Positions 1 through 12,181 of a stretch of DNA of 64,000 nt are shown piece by piece. A model generated the notes under the pieces. The model did no database searches. It was not told the DNA's origin and saw nothing but the letters and a program-made list of their open reading frames with translations. The position numbers and the translations under genes were made by a program. The DNA lies in the NCBI GenBank assembly GCA_016584305.1, contig JACEEZ010018148.1, forward strand, positions 455,183 through 519,182. Direction: 5' to 3'. Source of the DNA: Chionoecetes opilio. Lineage: Eukaryota; Arthropoda; Malacostraca; Decapoda; Majidae. The first letter of the stretch is position 1, and every line of letters starts with the position of its first letter.

Positions 1-1120
1 GCCCTCCTCCTACGCCGGATTGTCTCTTACAGATACAACCCCTATTGGAAGATCGGTTTCAGGGTAGCATTCCACATGTCGCATATAGCCGAAAGTTGCG
101 CTGACTGACTATGCAGTATAGGCTCGATTCAGTCCTCACGGTGCAATCTGCTGATTTGACACGTAATCATCCCGCGATACCCCAGATTCTGCGAATACAC
201 TTATTACCAAAGGCATTGAGTCGTCTCTTCAAGTCACTATTTTAGTGGTCCCATGTCCTCCACACCACAGAGTAAGACAGGGATCACAAGCGATTTGAAG
301 ATCCGGATCTTGTCCTCCTGCACAGTACCGACAACGCCAATACTCGCGCGCGCGAGTCCATAACACCGGTGGGCTATGCCAATCCGCCGTAAGACTTCTT
401 GACGTGACCCCGTCCTTAATTGACTGCGCTACCAAGGTATTAAAACTTTCCAAGATCTCATGTCCTCTCCATACCGCATGAACAGCTGTACTGGTTTCAT
501 CTAGTAAATCTCCAAACACCTGGACCTTGTTCTTGAATCCAGGAAGACCTCAAGCCCAAGGCTTGGCCTCCTCGTGCAGCTCCTCGAGAGCCATCACCAG
601 GCCATCCCCAGCGACTCAGCAAAGATTACGCATCATCGGGGCAAAACCAAGATCAGTGATCTTGGTGTTTCGCCGGACTGAATGCTCCCAAATCACTTTG
701 ATCTACAAACCTTGTCCAATACCCAGTCCTACAAGCGTTGAAAAGTGATCGGGCAAAGGACTGCACCCTTGCCTCACTCCTGTAATTCCACAGGAAAGAA
801 GCTGTATACCAACCTGCCCCACATTCACAGCATTCTCGAGTCCCAGAATACAACCAGTTATCAAACCCATTTAGTCCTTGCCGGAACGCCTCGAATTTCC
901 GCAGGAGATCCAGAGTGACCTCACGATGCATCTGACTCAAACCCTTCTTGAGATCAAATAGGTGCCAAGCATCCCCTGTAGAAACTCACGACGGCGTTCC
1001 ACAGTCACGAAGCGCTAGAAACGTCCGTTGTTGACTTGATCCAGGCGTGAACCCAGACTGCTGAGGTCTCTGATGCTTCCCATATGACTGCGAATGTCAG
1101 ATATGGCAACCCGAATATTG
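1..1120 (-). pseudogene. RTE-like LINE reverse transcriptase remnant
   Basis: Read on the minus strand, this is a second, heavily decayed copy of the LINE found at 3671-4695. The two share long stretches, for instance around 10-65 and 3845-3905. It extends further 5' than that copy: a degenerate relative of the RT motif-A region (DLKK..S) lies near 950 and the 'SLFNAC' motif near 740. The C-terminal 'DPDLQ.ACDPCLTLW' block is recognisable near 265-310. Dozens of single-base insertions and deletions break every frame, so no functional protein is possible. The copy runs off the left edge of the window, so its 3' end is not seen. Clade assignment is by resemblance only. Confidence 0.8.
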
Positions 1121-1339
1121 CTTGAACTTCTTTCTTTATTGTTTGAAACTCTCCTCACTCCTTCCCTCTCACTACACACCTGCCTTCACCTCTCCTTCCT
1201 ACAATATAAGTTTATATTACCACTGCAAGGCAATACTTTATCAACACACTGGGAATAATTTGGTTGTTATGACTTTTATCCTCCACAGCCCACCATCACC
1301 AGCACTTGGTAGTCACTTCACACGCCAGTAATAACTACG

Positions 1340-2200
1340 GTGCTGCAATGGCTATTTAGGTTTCCAGGCACACCTTGGCTTGTATTGGCTTTGTTTGGAA
1401 GTTTTGCTCACAATCCAACCTGTTCCTTAAGAAGGGTGACGTTCTCATCCTTTCAACTATTACGTCCTATAGCTTTGACTTCCTGCCTTTCTAAAGTTTT
1501 TGAATCTATACTTAATAAGAAGATTCTTAAGCATCTATCTGCTCACCATCTCTATCTGGATCATCAAGTACGGTTTTCCGTAAGGGCGATCTACTGGCGA
1601 TCTTTCTGAGCTTTCCTAACTGAATCTTTGACATCCCTTCAGGGGTTTTCGTGAAAACTTTTCCTGTTGGCCCTTGACATATTCAAAAGCTTTTGCTAGA
1701 GTCTGGCACAAATCCTTTAATTTCACAAACTACCCTCATTCGGTTTTCTATCCTTCTCTCTGTACCTTCATCTTAAGTTTTTCCTTTCAAACCGTTCTAT
1801 TGCAGCTACTTTAAACGGACATTTGTTCTTCTCGCTAAATCTATCAATGTGGTGTTTCCCAGGGTTCTGGTCCTCTACCACACGTCTCCTTTCTATTTTT
1901 ATTAATTATCTTCTAAGTCTAACTCAAAGAAGCCCTATCCACTCCTACGCTTATGATTCTACCCTTGCAATTTTTCAACGTCGTTTTATTAACGTCCCAC
2001 TCAACAGGAAACTAGTGATTCACGGAGAGATGCCACCGAGCGCCTAACTTCTGATCTTTCTATAATTTCTGATTGGGGCAAAGTAACCCTGTTGTTGTTC
2101 AATGCCTCAAAAACACAATTTCTTCCCCTATCTACTCGAACAAAACCCACCGATACTATCCCCTCTTCAATGCATAACTGTCTCTTCTTCTTACAATGAA
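1340..2200 (+). pseudogene. Jockey-type LINE reverse transcriptase remnant
   Basis: Pieces of a reverse transcriptase occur in order in shifting plus-strand frames. They are 'RPIALTSCLSKVFESILNKK' (about 1455-1520), a 'DI.KAF..VWHK' region (about 1675-1710), an 'FINYLLSL' block near 1900, and the catalytic YADD motif mutated to 'YAYD' near 1950. The last piece resembles 'ISDWGKV.LL.FNASKTQFL' (about 2065-2130). Motif order and the 'INxLL ... DSTL' context are those of jockey/CR1-type LINEs. The lost second catalytic residue and several frameshifts make it dead. Neither end of the element could be defined. Confidence 0.7.
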
Positions 2201-2239
2201 CATTCTAGGACTATCCTTTTACTAATCTATTAAAACTAT

Positions 2240-2288
2240 CACACACGCACTCACACATACACACACACATACAAACCATACATACCAC
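2240..2288. repeat. CA-rich microsatellite
   Basis: Imperfect (CA)n with TA interruptions. It lies directly left of the candidate element at 2289-4997, and a similar (CA)n lies just to its right. Confidence 0.85.
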
Positions 2289-2665
2289 TATGGATTGGAC
2301 CGAATATTCGCTTCGCAATTGCGAATAGTTCGCATGTTTTTTTTCGAATATTCGCATTCGCATTATCGCCGTCCACTCGTAGTTGTTTGCGAATATGCGA
2401 ATATTTTGCCCAATCATAACTTACAAAAAAAAGGAGAAAATAACAATGAACACAATATTACACAAGCAAAACATATAGATTAAATTTAAAAGTTTATCCG
2501 AGCATTAGTTACAAGCATTGGGTGAGGAGGCTTAGTGGTAGCCAAGGCCATGGTTCTTTGAACACTAACTCCATTCTCCACCCTTCAACAGAGTAAAGCA
2601 GCCGCTTCTCTCAAGGTCACTGAAGTCAACTCATTGCTTGCCTCGTGCGCTATACTGCAGTAATT

Positions 2666-3544
2666 CCAATGATCTGAAACTCGAGAAATGCCAGTGGTCG
2701 CTGGCAGTTTTAACTCAAAGGTTGGTCTACTGTGTTTTGGCTCCGCGACTAATATTTTTCATAAATTAATTTCGCGATAAACATTGATGCACCGCATCTG
2801 AATACCAAAAATATAGTTCTTCTGTTGTTCTACTAATTATATGGATGACATGCATTACGATGGAAACGTTCTATAATAGCAATTTAATGCAAATTACTCG
2901 CCTCGAGTAGCAAAGCTTAATATATTTTTGACATGTATATTGTGGCATGTAAATTTGGACGATGTTCACACTGTTTTCTAAGACAGTACTGCTGCGTCTG
3001 GCAAACGCTTGTCAAAAATACAATAAGCAATGCCTTGGAAAAACGAAGAATAAAGAATGCCGAAATCGGCTGTTGCTGCGACAATGTAGGTTATAATTGT
3101 GGAGGCGACACGCCGCAGCGGGGGAGTGGTGGGCGGGAAGATTGTGGCGGGGAGATTGAATCAAAACATTGCTACTTCACGCGTCGACTCATTGCACTTC
3201 CAGGCTTTCTATCTGATTGATACACAATAATAACAGGAAAATATGACTGCCTAGGTATAGATAACTTCTAAACATACGTTATTGACTATATAATATCATA
3301 GAGTAACATTTACCTCGCCTCCTCAACTGTAACCTACTTGGTTATTTGGTTATATACAATGTTTTACAGAATCAGGCTTCTATACAATATACATATAGAA
3401 GAAAATCGTTCTTAAAATTATACTTTTGTGTTTTAAGTGCAGTGGAATAAGCCCATATTTTTCTTTCAAGTTGACCAACTTTTCACCAAATTGTGAGTTA
3501 AAACTGCCAGCGACCACAGGCATTTCGGAGTTGCAGTTCTCTCT
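2666..3544. mobile_element. TIR element, single copy, AATT target duplication
   Basis: The element of about 880 bp has inverted ends containing AAATGCCAGTGGTCGCTGGC and its complement (2683-2708 and 3503-3523), with AATT on each side (2662-2665 and 3545-3548). Two more copies of the same family lie at 16568-18321 and align along their whole length, including the internal GC-rich patch near 3110-3160. No transposase is encoded, so it is non-autonomous. The 4-bp AATT target is unusual and the superfamily is not identified. The small open frame at 2933-3220 has no support beyond being open. Confidence 0.8.
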
Positions 3545-3670
3545 AATTAAGCATCTTCTCTTTCACCCACGAGCACAATCAACTTTCTTTGTGTGATGTT
3601 TGTGTGATCAATGTGTCACTTCAGTGATATTGCACAGTGTAAACTTTGCAATAATAGTTATTGATATATT

Positions 3671-4695
3671 CAATCAATCATTGGGGGCATACGCCGGGGG
3701 GCGCGTCGCCTCGCCCACCCTACGACGCCATCCCGGGGGTCACCACGCGCGAGTTCCCATGCAGGCTCCTTTCCCATACCAAGCAGCTCTCGACAAGAAA
3801 CATCAACTTGCTCCAGCCACGAGCCTTGTGGGCGCCCCCTTGGCCTCCTCCACGCCGGATTGTCTCTTACAGATACAACCCGATGGGAAGGATCGGTTTC
3901 AGGGTAGCGTGCCACATGCCCATATAGCCGAAGTTGGCGCTGACGGACTATGCAGGTAATAGGCCTCGATTCAGTCTCACGGTGCAATCGCTGATTTGAC
4001 ACGTAATCATCCCAGCGATACCCCATGATTCTGCGAAGACACTTATTACCAAAGGCATTGATTCGTCTCTTCAAGTCACTATTTAGTGTCCATGTCTCAC
4101 AACCATAGAGTAAGACAGGGATCACAAGCGACTTGAAGATCCGGATCTTTGTCCTCCTGCACAGGTACCGACAACGCCGCTATGCCAATCCGTCGTAAGA
4201 CTTCTTGACGTGACCCGCCGTCATTATGGACTGCGCTACCAAGGTATGTAAAACTTTCCAAGATCTCAATGTCCTCGCCACACGCATGAACAGACTGTAC
4301 TGCTTCATCTAGTAAGTCTCCAAATACCTGGACCTTGGTCTTGAGCCAGGAGACCTCAAGTCCCAAAGGCTTTGCCTCCTCGTGCAGCGCCTCGAGAGCC
4401 ATCACCAGGACCTCCAGCGACTCAGCAAAGATTACTGCATCATCGGCAAAAACAAGATCAGTGATCTTGGTGTTGCCGACGGATGCTCCACAATCACTTT
4501 GATCTACAACCTTGTCCAATACCCAGTCCATACAAGCGTTGAAAAGTGATGGGGCAAGGACGCACCCCTGCCTCACTCCTGTATTCACAGGAAAGAAGCT
4601 GGATACACCTGCCCCACACTTCACAGCACTCTCAGTCCCAGAATACAGACCAGTTATCAAACCAATAGTCCTTGCAGGAATCCCTTTAAGTCGAA
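3671..4695 (-). mobile_element. 5'-truncated RTE-like LINE with 11-bp TSD
   Basis: The minus-strand LINE fragment is flanked by the perfect direct repeat ATTGATATATT (3660-3670 and 4696-4706), which fixes both ends. The coding sequence holds RT motifs: 'VRQGCVLAPSLFNACMDWV' (about 4525-4580) and the catalytic block 'DLVFADDAVIFAES' (about 4420-4465). It then continues, after a frameshift near 4110-4200, into the C-terminal region 'LYGCETWTL' and 'RQLRLYGHVARYP'. The stop codon lies in the 3' tail itself, a short TGATTGAT repeat. That near-absent 3' UTR is typical of RTE-clade elements. Truncation at the 5' end is normal for target-primed integration. At least one frameshift makes it inactive. 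Confidence 0.85.
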
Positions 4696-4998
4696 ATTGA
4701 TATATTAGTTAATACTAATTATTCATGCAAGATATTATCATGTAAATATTCGTGTAAGAGTGGGTCCTCGTCCCGCAAGCTGGCAACATAGAAAATTGAA
4801 TGGAATTTACATTAGACATTCATTTTTTTTATGCCTGAACTCTTACAATACATACAAAATATTTCAGTTACCTGTATGTTATAAAAAATTGCGTATTAAA
4901 TTAAATGTTATGTAATATTCGCAATTCGCATTCGCAAATATCAAAACCAAATATTCGCATTCGCGAATACGGAAAATAGACATTCGGTCCATCACTAA

Positions 4999-5098
4999 TA
5001 CACACACACACACACATACATACACACATGCACTCATACACACATACACACACACATACATACACACACACACACACACACACCGCGCGCGCGCACAC
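4999..5098. repeat. (CA)n microsatellite ending in CG-rich tract
   Basis: A (CA)n run with TA steps ends in a short (CG)n stretch near 5083-5092. The cysteine/valine-rich open frames here are translations of the repeat and not genes. Confidence 0.95.
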
Positions 5099-5117
5099 AA
5101 TATATGATATAATATAA

Positions 5118-6012
5118 TGTTACGCTAATGCTGTCAGTAAGTTCCGACTTCTGACTGACCAGTATTGTGCACCGCCCTCATAACCTCACACCACAAGACT
5201 TACCTGTCTTAATTTACCCCCAAAGGCGCGGTCACGTAACCCCTTAACTTCCCTCCTTACAAAGGCTCGGTAGACTTACCTGGGCGAATAAAGGATAATG
5301 TACCACTTAGTCACTTACACAAGGCGAATAGAGGAACAATGAACACTCACTGTACTAAATTCCTACTTTACTACACAAAGAACACACAATAACACAACCT
5401 CCTGTAGGAGGCAGCCGAAGGAACAACACTCAGTTACACTGGTCCGTTAAACACAAAGGCTTATACACACGAGTACTGACGAGGTACGCTGGCCTAAACG
5501 CGGGGCACTCCTAGCTACTGACGAACATGACGAAGGCGCTGACGCAAGGCGCTCTCCCGTCGCCGCCGCGCTCCAGACCTCCTCCCCGGTCTGTCTCTCG
5601 CTCTGCTCTCAGATTCCCCCTGACGAAGGCAAGGCGCCTTCAGGAGGCGCCGGCGTTCTGCCCCACGCGACACCCTCTACTCCTCTCTGCGGCCCAGACT
5701 ATTCTGTCCCTTTGTGTGCCAGCCAGCCACGCTCCTGGCACCCCTCTTCCTGTCTCTCGCCCTCCTCTGTCCTGCCACGCCTCCTACCCAACCAATCACG
5801 CTCTAGGAACGCATGCCGGACCCAATTAGAATCCTCCTGGTGAATGACGTCACCCTCCCTTTGTTTGGTACAGCAAGTTACCCTCACACGCGGGCCTCTC
5901 GCCACCCCGTTACCATGGCAACCGGCTCATCCGCGCACTCATACACACACTCACTCCCACACCTCGCTTCCCCCTTACCCAACAAATACAGCATAACGCC
6001 AACCGCGTAACA
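5118..6012 (-). repeat. 3' LTR of element A
   Basis: This 895-bp copy is downstream in element orientation. It matches the other LTR with few changes. The clearest difference is a 21-bp stretch near 5760 that is present once here and twice in the partner. Confidence 0.85.
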
Positions 6013-6242
6013 TTATCCCCCTCCTTACTGAGCAGTGACCTCACTGCTAACTTAAATCCTAAATCCTAAGAGTACATAAAAGAACACACTAAATATGGAC
6101 ATACTTAAAACATGCATAACACAAAAATTCTCAAATGAAAAGGCAGCTCGCGTAATCACTTAACACACAACAATAAACAAATTCCTCTTGACATAATAAA
6201 TGCAGCAATTACATAGTTCTCCCCCTTCACAATAACTCACAA

Positions 6243-6900
6243 GCATGTGACGCCCCTGCACCCTTCCTCAGGCGCTACAAGCTCCCAGGGGACCCTCCTC
6301 ATCCCTGGCTAGCCTCACTAGCGACCACGGCCAAGAGTCACTCTCCATTGGCTCCGTGGTTCCCCAAGGGCGCCACACAAATCCCCCCTCTTCCCTGGGG
6401 GTCGCCTCTGAGGTACCCGCGGCCAAGAGCCACACTCCATAGGCCCGCGAGCCCCCCCCCCCCCCCGCAGGCCCACCCTGCGGCTAACACATTCCACCCC
6501 CACCTGCACCCACTTCTGCAGGCAAACCGCACAGCGTGCGTCACCCCTCGCCACTTCTACCTCACACAACACCCCCACTCGCTTGTAAACTACAAGTCCC
6601 ACCATCACCATCCGCCAACCGCTCCTGCAGCGTTGGGATGGTCACACAGGCAGCCCTTCTCTTCCCCCCCTCGCGAGACTCACAAGCAGGTGACGCCCCA
6701 GCACCCTTCCTCAGGCGCTACAAGCTCCCAGGGGACCCTCCTCATCCCTGGCTAGCTTCACTAGCGACCACGGCCAAGAGTCACTCTCCATTGGCTCCGT
6801 GGTCTCCAAGGGCGCCACACAAACCCTCCCCCTTTTCCCTGGGGGTCGCCTCTGAGGTACCCGCGGCCAAGAGCCACACTCCATTGACCCGCGAGCTCCC
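6243..6900. repeat. Direct repeat of about 440 bp inside element A
   Basis: A block starting at about 6243 recurs at about 6686 with high identity, including the run CAGGCGCTACAAGCTCCCAG at 6269 and 6711. It is GC-rich and open in several frames on both strands, which inflates open-frame counts. No protein family was recognised in it. Confidence 0.8.
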
Positions 6901-7599
6901 CTCCTGCAGAAGCTGCTCCAGTCTCGCGTTGGATTGAAGGCGCCACGACCATCCTCCCGAAGGACCATGCCCTCCGCTGCAGAACGCCGGTGACGATGCG
7001 GCAGGACCTAGCAGCCACGCGCTGCGGCTGTCACTGCTTGGCAGAAGGCACGTCGGTGTCTTCCTCCATCGTAACAGGCCTTTACTGCCACCTGCCCCAG
7101 CTTCGGCGGGGGGGGGGGCCACCCCCTGCGCTCGCCATCCTCCTGCCGGCGTAGCATAGGCATGTATGGGGTTTTCATCCTGGCCCTCCGAGGTCTTCGA
7201 GATCCCTGCTGGCTGCGCTGCTTCCCTCGCTGTCCACGCCTTCGGTCCTTCTTCAGCCGAGGCGGCCGGCCTGCCTTCCACCGTGGGTGTTTGGTCCGCA
7301 CCTGCCGGAGTGTCAGGCCCCCGGGGGTACGGCCCTTCCCACGTTCACCCCACCGGCGGGTCTTCAGCCGGTGCAGCAGGCCGCCCTTCACTCGTGGGCG
7401 TGTGATCCGTCCCTGCCGGAGTGTCAGACCCTCCGCGCGGCCCTTCCCTTCTGAAGAAGGCAGAGCGGGGAGGCGAAGAGCGGAGAATGCGGCCGGCGCG
7501 CCGTTTGCCAGCGCAGCGGGAGGGCACGCCAGGCCCTTGACGCCGCCTTTTCGTCACCTCCTGAAGAAGGTATGGCAGTGAGCACGCGCTTAGCCGCAA

Positions 7600-7925
7600 C
7601 AGCCTCCACTGCTGCGTCACAGGGGAGTAAGGACACCTCTTCACTGCTCCCTGCTGACGGCGCCGCCCTAACTTCCACGCCCACATCCTCTGTAGGGGCG
7701 GCACTTTGGGAGTTAGACAGCTCTTCGTCGCTCCCTGCTGACGGCGCCGCCCTAACCTCCACGCCCACATGCTCCGTAGGGGCGGCTTGGCAGCCAGGCA
7801 GCTCTTCGTCGCTCCCTGCTGACGGCGCCGCCCTAACCTCCACGCCCACATGCTCCGTAGGGGCGGCTTGGCAGCCAGGCAGCTCTTCGTCGCTCCCTGC
7901 TGACGGCGCCGCCCTACCCTTCGTC
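7600..7925. repeat. 81-bp coding-compatible minisatellite in element A
   Basis: Four copies of an 81-bp unit (27 codons) start near 7640, 7721, 7802 and 7883. On the minus strand, the sense of the element, the unit reads as a repeat containing 'VGVEVRAAPSAGSDEE'. Because 81 is a multiple of three, copy-number change keeps the frame. It may be the acidic low-complexity part of a gag-like protein or simple tandem expansion. Confidence 0.8.
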
Positions 7926-8014
7926 AGGTCCTGCCCCGCGTAAGCCTGTACCTCGTCGTAAGCCTCTCTTCGTTTTGTTTCTTATTTTCAAACTATGCTG
8001 TTCCATTTCTTTTC

Positions 8015-8275
8015 TCATTTTACCATATCCTGTTCCAATTCCTTTCTCATTTCCCTTAAATTTTCATTTGTGTTAACCATTATTTCTATCATTTTCTCAG
8101 TGTCTCTCCTTTTCCCCAGTACTTTCTCATTGTCTCTCCTCATTTCTCTCATCATGTCTCTCATCATTAGAAACACGCCACGAGGCCATTCCTTAGTGAC
8201 GTCACAAGGCTTCACCTCGCCTCCATCCCTGTTCTCCTCCCCATCCGCCATTTTAACCGCGTGGTGCACCACCAT
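8015..8275 (-). CDS. Gag-like coiled-coil N-terminal fragment
   Basis: An open frame of 86 residues begins about 45 nt downstream of the primer-binding site of element A, where a gag start is expected. The chain is highly charged, with heptad-like 'MMRDMMREMRRDNEK' and 'NENLREMRKELEQ' segments that suggest a helical coiled coil, as in many Ty3/gypsy Gag N-termini. It stops before any capsid or zinc-knuckle motif. No homology search could be run, so the Gag label rests on position and composition. Confidence 0.4.
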   Translation of the reverse strand: MVVHHAVKMADGEENRDGGEVKPCDVTKEWPRGVFLMMRDMMREMRRDNEKVLGKRRDTEKMIEIMVNTNENLREMRKELEQDMVK

Positions 8276-8320
8276 TACCGGCCTCAGGTTAATCTACTAA
8301 TTATCCCACTCTGACACCAG

Positions 8321-9235
8321 TGTTACGCTAATGCTATCAGTAAGTTCCGACTTCTGACTGACCAGTATTGTGCACCGCCCTCATAACCTCACACCACAAG
8401 ACTTACCTGTCTTAATTTACCCCCAAAGGCGCGGTCACGTAACCCCTTAACTTCCCTCCTTACAAAGGCTCGGTAGACTTACCTGGGCGAATAAAGGATA
8501 ATGTACCACTTAGTCACTTACACAAGGCGAATAGAGGAACAATGAACACTCACTGTGCTAAATTCCTACTTTACTACACAAAGAACACACAATAACACAA
8601 CCTCCTGTAGGAGGCAGCCGAAGGAACAACACTCAGTTACACTGGTCCGTTAAACACAAAGGCTTATACATACGAGTACTGACGAGGTACGCTGGCCTAA
8701 CGCGGGGCACTCCTAGCTACTGACGAACATGACGAAGGCGCTGACGCAAGGCGCTCCCCCGTCGCCGCCGCGCTCCAAACCTCCTCCCCGGTCTGTCTCT
8801 CGCTCTGCTCTCAGATTCCCCCTGACGAAGGCAAGGCGCCTTCAGGAGGCGCCGGCGTTCTGCCCCACGCGACACCCTCTACTCCTCTCTGCGGCCCAGA
8901 CTATTCTGTCCCTTTGTGTGCCAGCCAGCCACGCTCCTGGCACCCCTCTTCCTGTCTCTCGCCCTCCTCTTCCTGTCTCTCGCCCTCCTCTGTCCTGCCA
9001 CGCCTCCTACCCAACCAATCACGCTCTAGGAACGCATGCCGGACCCAATTAGAATCCTCCTGGTGAATGACGTCACCCTCCCTTTGTTTGGTACAGCAAG
9101 TTACCCTCACACGCGGGCCTCTCGCCACCCCGTTACCATGGCAACCGGCTCATCCGCGCACTCATACACACACTCACTCCCACACCTCGCTTCCCCCTTA
9201 CCCAACAAATACAGCATAACGCCAACCGCGTAACA
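8321..9235 (-). repeat. 5' LTR of element A
   Basis: The 915-bp copy starts and ends with the inverted dinucleotides TG/CA. It carries a tandem duplication of a 21-bp unit near 8950-8990 that explains its extra length over the other LTR. The open frames shared by both LTRs on the plus strand are antisense and not supported as genes. Confidence 0.85.
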
Positions 9236-9254
9236 ATAATATAAGTCGGTTAAA

Positions 9255-9278
9255 ATGAGAGAGAGAGAAGGGAAAGGA

Positions 9279-9373
<95 letters not shown>

Positions 9374-9389
9374 GGGAAAGGAAAGGAAG

Positions 9390-9472
<83 letters not shown>

Positions 9473-9580
9473 GAAAGGAAGGAGAGAGAGAGAGATGAGA
9501 GAAAGGAGAGAGAGAAGAAAGAGAAAGGCGAGAGAGAGAGATAAAAGAGAGAGAGAGAGAGAAGGGAAAAGAAAGTCCTC
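9255..9580. repeat. (GA)n microsatellite
   Basis: Two long (GA)n tracts are interrupted by GGGAAAGGAAGG blocks. The open frames of alternating RE or SL residues are translations of this repeat and not genes. Confidence 0.98.
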
Positions 9581-10117
9581 TTCCACTTCGTCTCCTTCGT
9601 TAACAAACCTTGTTAACTCTTCCCGTTTATTTATAAATAAAGACGGGATTGTTATCGTAGGACACCTGAACGTGCCTTGTTGATCAACACGTAAATATTC
9701 CCGTTTTCTTCCGCCTTTGTTAGTAAACAGACGTTCCCTCGTAAACAGACACTTGCCCACACGACACCGGGAAATCCCCCCCTTTCCCAGGCCCGCTGTC
9801 ATCGTTGGGGGGGGGCTTCGGGCCCGGGGATTGGGGTCTGACGCCCGGGGGACAACCTCCTGGTTACTCCCTTGGCTTTGGGCCCCTGTCCTCGGTCTGA
9901 TTAATTTTGCCTGGCCTTTCCTGTCTCTCCTTTTACCCCTCCTTCCCTCTATCTCTCCTCTTGTACCTCCTCCTATCCCCCTTTCCTCCTAAGGTGTGAG
10001 AGCCGTGCTGATGGGATATGAGGCTGGCTTCGGGTCAGTCATGAACGGCCTCAGGGTGCCACGGGCACGGTATACCCTTATAATTTTGTTCTTTCCCTTC
10101 ATGGGGGTCTTGAGGGG

Positions 10118-10689
10118 ATGACCGGTTATTTCCCCCACTTTTACTCCAGGCTCCCCATGGCCAATGATGATAATCCAACTTTTATAGAGGCTTCAGGGCC
10201 GGCCCCTCTACCAAATGACCCTGATGATCCCCCTGGTTTACCGACCCCTGCTCCTCTTTTGACTACGTCCCAGAATACTGATATGCCTGTACCCCAAGCT
10301 CGACCCTCAGAGTCACTTAGTGCTCCTGAGCCCCCTAGCCAGATCCAGAATCCATCCTCAGCACCAGACGACACTCCAGCCACAACTTTGTCCTCTTCTT
10401 CATCCTGTATCGCTACCCTTGCACCCTACATCCCTCCTCCCTCCGGGAAAACTAAAGTCCGCACGGTCGCCTCTTCCTCACGACCAGACACATCAACTTC
10501 TCACCCTCACACCTCTCTTAGCACTCTTTTTGGTCCTGCCAAATGGAATAGTTTCTTCATCGTCCCCAGCGACGCCCCTCACTCTGCTTGCACCCTCAGT
10601 TTCCAGAAATGCCTCCAACGACAAGTCGGCAAGATTACATTCCGTACCCGCGCCGATCGGTCCCGCCTGGTGATAGTTGACACTGAAGC
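10118..10689 (+). CDS. LINE ORF1 (gag-like), N-terminal part
   Basis: The first methionine is at 10118. A proline/serine-rich low-complexity stretch of about 130 residues leads into a folded-looking segment ('FFIVPSDAPHSACTLSFQKC') that continues after the interruption. At 10690 the frame runs into a hAT terminus. The reading frame resumes in register at 12712 once one copy of the 8-bp duplication is discounted. This confirms that the two parts were one protein before insertion. The ORF1 product of such LINEs binds RNA and forms the ribonucleoprotein used in retrotransposition. Confidence 0.75.
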
Positions 10690-11024
10690 CAGGGGCGTAG
10701 TTAGGCCTGGGAATTGGGGGCTATAGCCCCGAATGTTTTATGAATAGCTCCGGATCTCAAATACCTTTTTTTTTTTTTTTTTTAAATGTTTTTTTCTCAC
10801 AAAAATAAGATAAGCTCTGACTGGGGCCAACATAAAATTATAGTAAAAAACAAGATATTTGGTTAGATGTTACTTAATATTCTGATGTCATCCTTTTAAG
10901 AGCAAGACATGAGAGAGGTGGAGCTGGAGGAGAGAAGTGCATGACAGGAGACACCAAAAGACCTTTTGGAGAGGTGAAGAAAAGAATATCAGATGGAATG
11001 GACAAGGCACAGAGTTAACAGAAG

Positions 11025-11145
11025 TGCATTTTTACAAAGTGCATATTTTTCGAAGTGCATTTTTTCGAAGTGTATTTTTTTTTAAGTGCATTATTTCAGT
11101 GCATTTTTTTCGAAGTGCTTTTTTTCGAAGTGCGTTTTTGTGTGT
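11025..11145. repeat. Tandem TTTTTCGAAGTGCAT-type repeat
   Basis: About seven imperfect units of 15-18 bp with varying T-run length sit inside the hAT element. The aligned phenylalanine-rich frames are artefacts. Confidence 0.8.
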
Positions 11146-11244
11146 CCTTGGCCAGTCCTTTGTGATGTAAAAAAAAAAGTAGTTATAAAACCGAGGTTGG
11201 TCAGATTTCAGCATTGAACAAAGCATTGGGAATATACAATCTAA

Positions 11245-11819
11245 GGCCTCTTCTATTTGCGACATTTCAAAAACCAGTTCACGGAACCCAAGAATTCAGG
11301 CGTTCCATTTGCGCACGAAAACCTGGGTCCGAGGCAAAGCGCGTAGTGACTCATCAAAACCTTGAACTTTCTCTACTCACATTGAGAGGTGGGTAGCTTG
11401 GGTAGAGTTTTCAGTTCATAACAAACAATGGTCGCTTTGGGCCCTATTTATCTTATCGTGAAGGGTTTTCCGCATGTACGAGTCGGAGAGGATGTCAGAC
11501 GGCATACAAGAGGCCTGGTGGAGGCCATGCGTTCCCGCGATCTTAAACTTGATATGATCCCTTCACATAACAGCTAGCTGAGTTATCTCTCGTTATCTCT
11601 CCTCATTATCTCTCTCGTTATCTCTCGTTATCTCTCGTTATATCTCTCGTTATCTCTCTCTCTCTCTCGTTCTCGTTTCTCTCGTTATCTCTCTCTCGTT
11701 ATCTCTCGTTATCTCTCTCTCTCTCGTTATCTCTCTCTCTCTCTCGTTATCTCCCTCTCTCTCTCGTTATCTCCCTTTCTCTCTCGTTATCTCTCTCTCG
11801 TTATCTCCCTCTCTCTCTC

Positions 11820-11900
<81 letters not shown>

Positions 11901-11964
11901 ATCTCTCTCTCGTTATCTCTCTCTCGTTATCTCTCTCTCGTTATCTCTCTCTTCTCTCTCCTCT

Positions 11965-12041
<77 letters not shown>

Positions 12042-12050
12042 CTCTCTCTC

Positions 12051-12094
<44 letters not shown>

Positions 12095-12116
12095 TCTTCT
12101 TCTCATCTCTCTCTCT

Positions 12117-12181
<65 letters not shown>

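Larger units (their letters stand above)
2289..4997. mobile_element. Candidate hAT-like element with GAATATTCGC subterminal arrays
   Basis: Both ends carry short palindromic repeats built on GAATATTCGC / GCGAATATTC (2297-2410 and 4915-4985). They converge on related inverted termini: TATGGATTGGACCGAAT on the left and TAGTGATGGACCGAAT on the right strand. The flanks (CATACCAC and ATACACAC) are similar but not identical, so an 8-bp target duplication is only suggested. No transposase is visible. The interior holds a separate TIR element (2666-3544) and a truncated LINE (3671-4695). The terminal form TAGNGATG..ACCG resembles that of the element at 23919-27521. Treating the two ends as one element is inference. 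Confidence 0.45.
5118..9235 (-). mobile_element. Non-autonomous LTR retrotransposon A
   Basis: Two direct repeats of about 0.9 kb start with TG and end with CA. They enclose 2.3 kb and are flanked by ATAA on both sides, consistent with a 4-bp target duplication. Orientation is minus. The sequence TGGTGTCAGAGTGGGATAA (minus strand, 8301-8319) sits next to the right-hand LTR like a tRNA primer-binding site. A purine run AAGGAGGGGGATAA (minus strand, 6013-6026) abuts the left-hand LTR as a polypurine tract. The interior has a gag-like coiled-coil N-terminus and GC-rich repeats but no protease, RT, RNase H or integrase, so it must be mobilised in trans. A Ty3/gypsy relative is the best guess, from the PBS type and the 4-bp duplication. 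Confidence 0.85.

Noticed and set aside
5527..5829. Plus-strand frames repeated at 8729-9052
   Set aside because: They lie within both LTRs of element A, antisense to the element. The repeated frame reflects LTR identity and not a duplicated gene.
9107..9802. A 231-residue minus-strand frame
   Set aside because: Mostly Ser-Leu alternation from the (GA)n tract, joined to LTR-end sequence.
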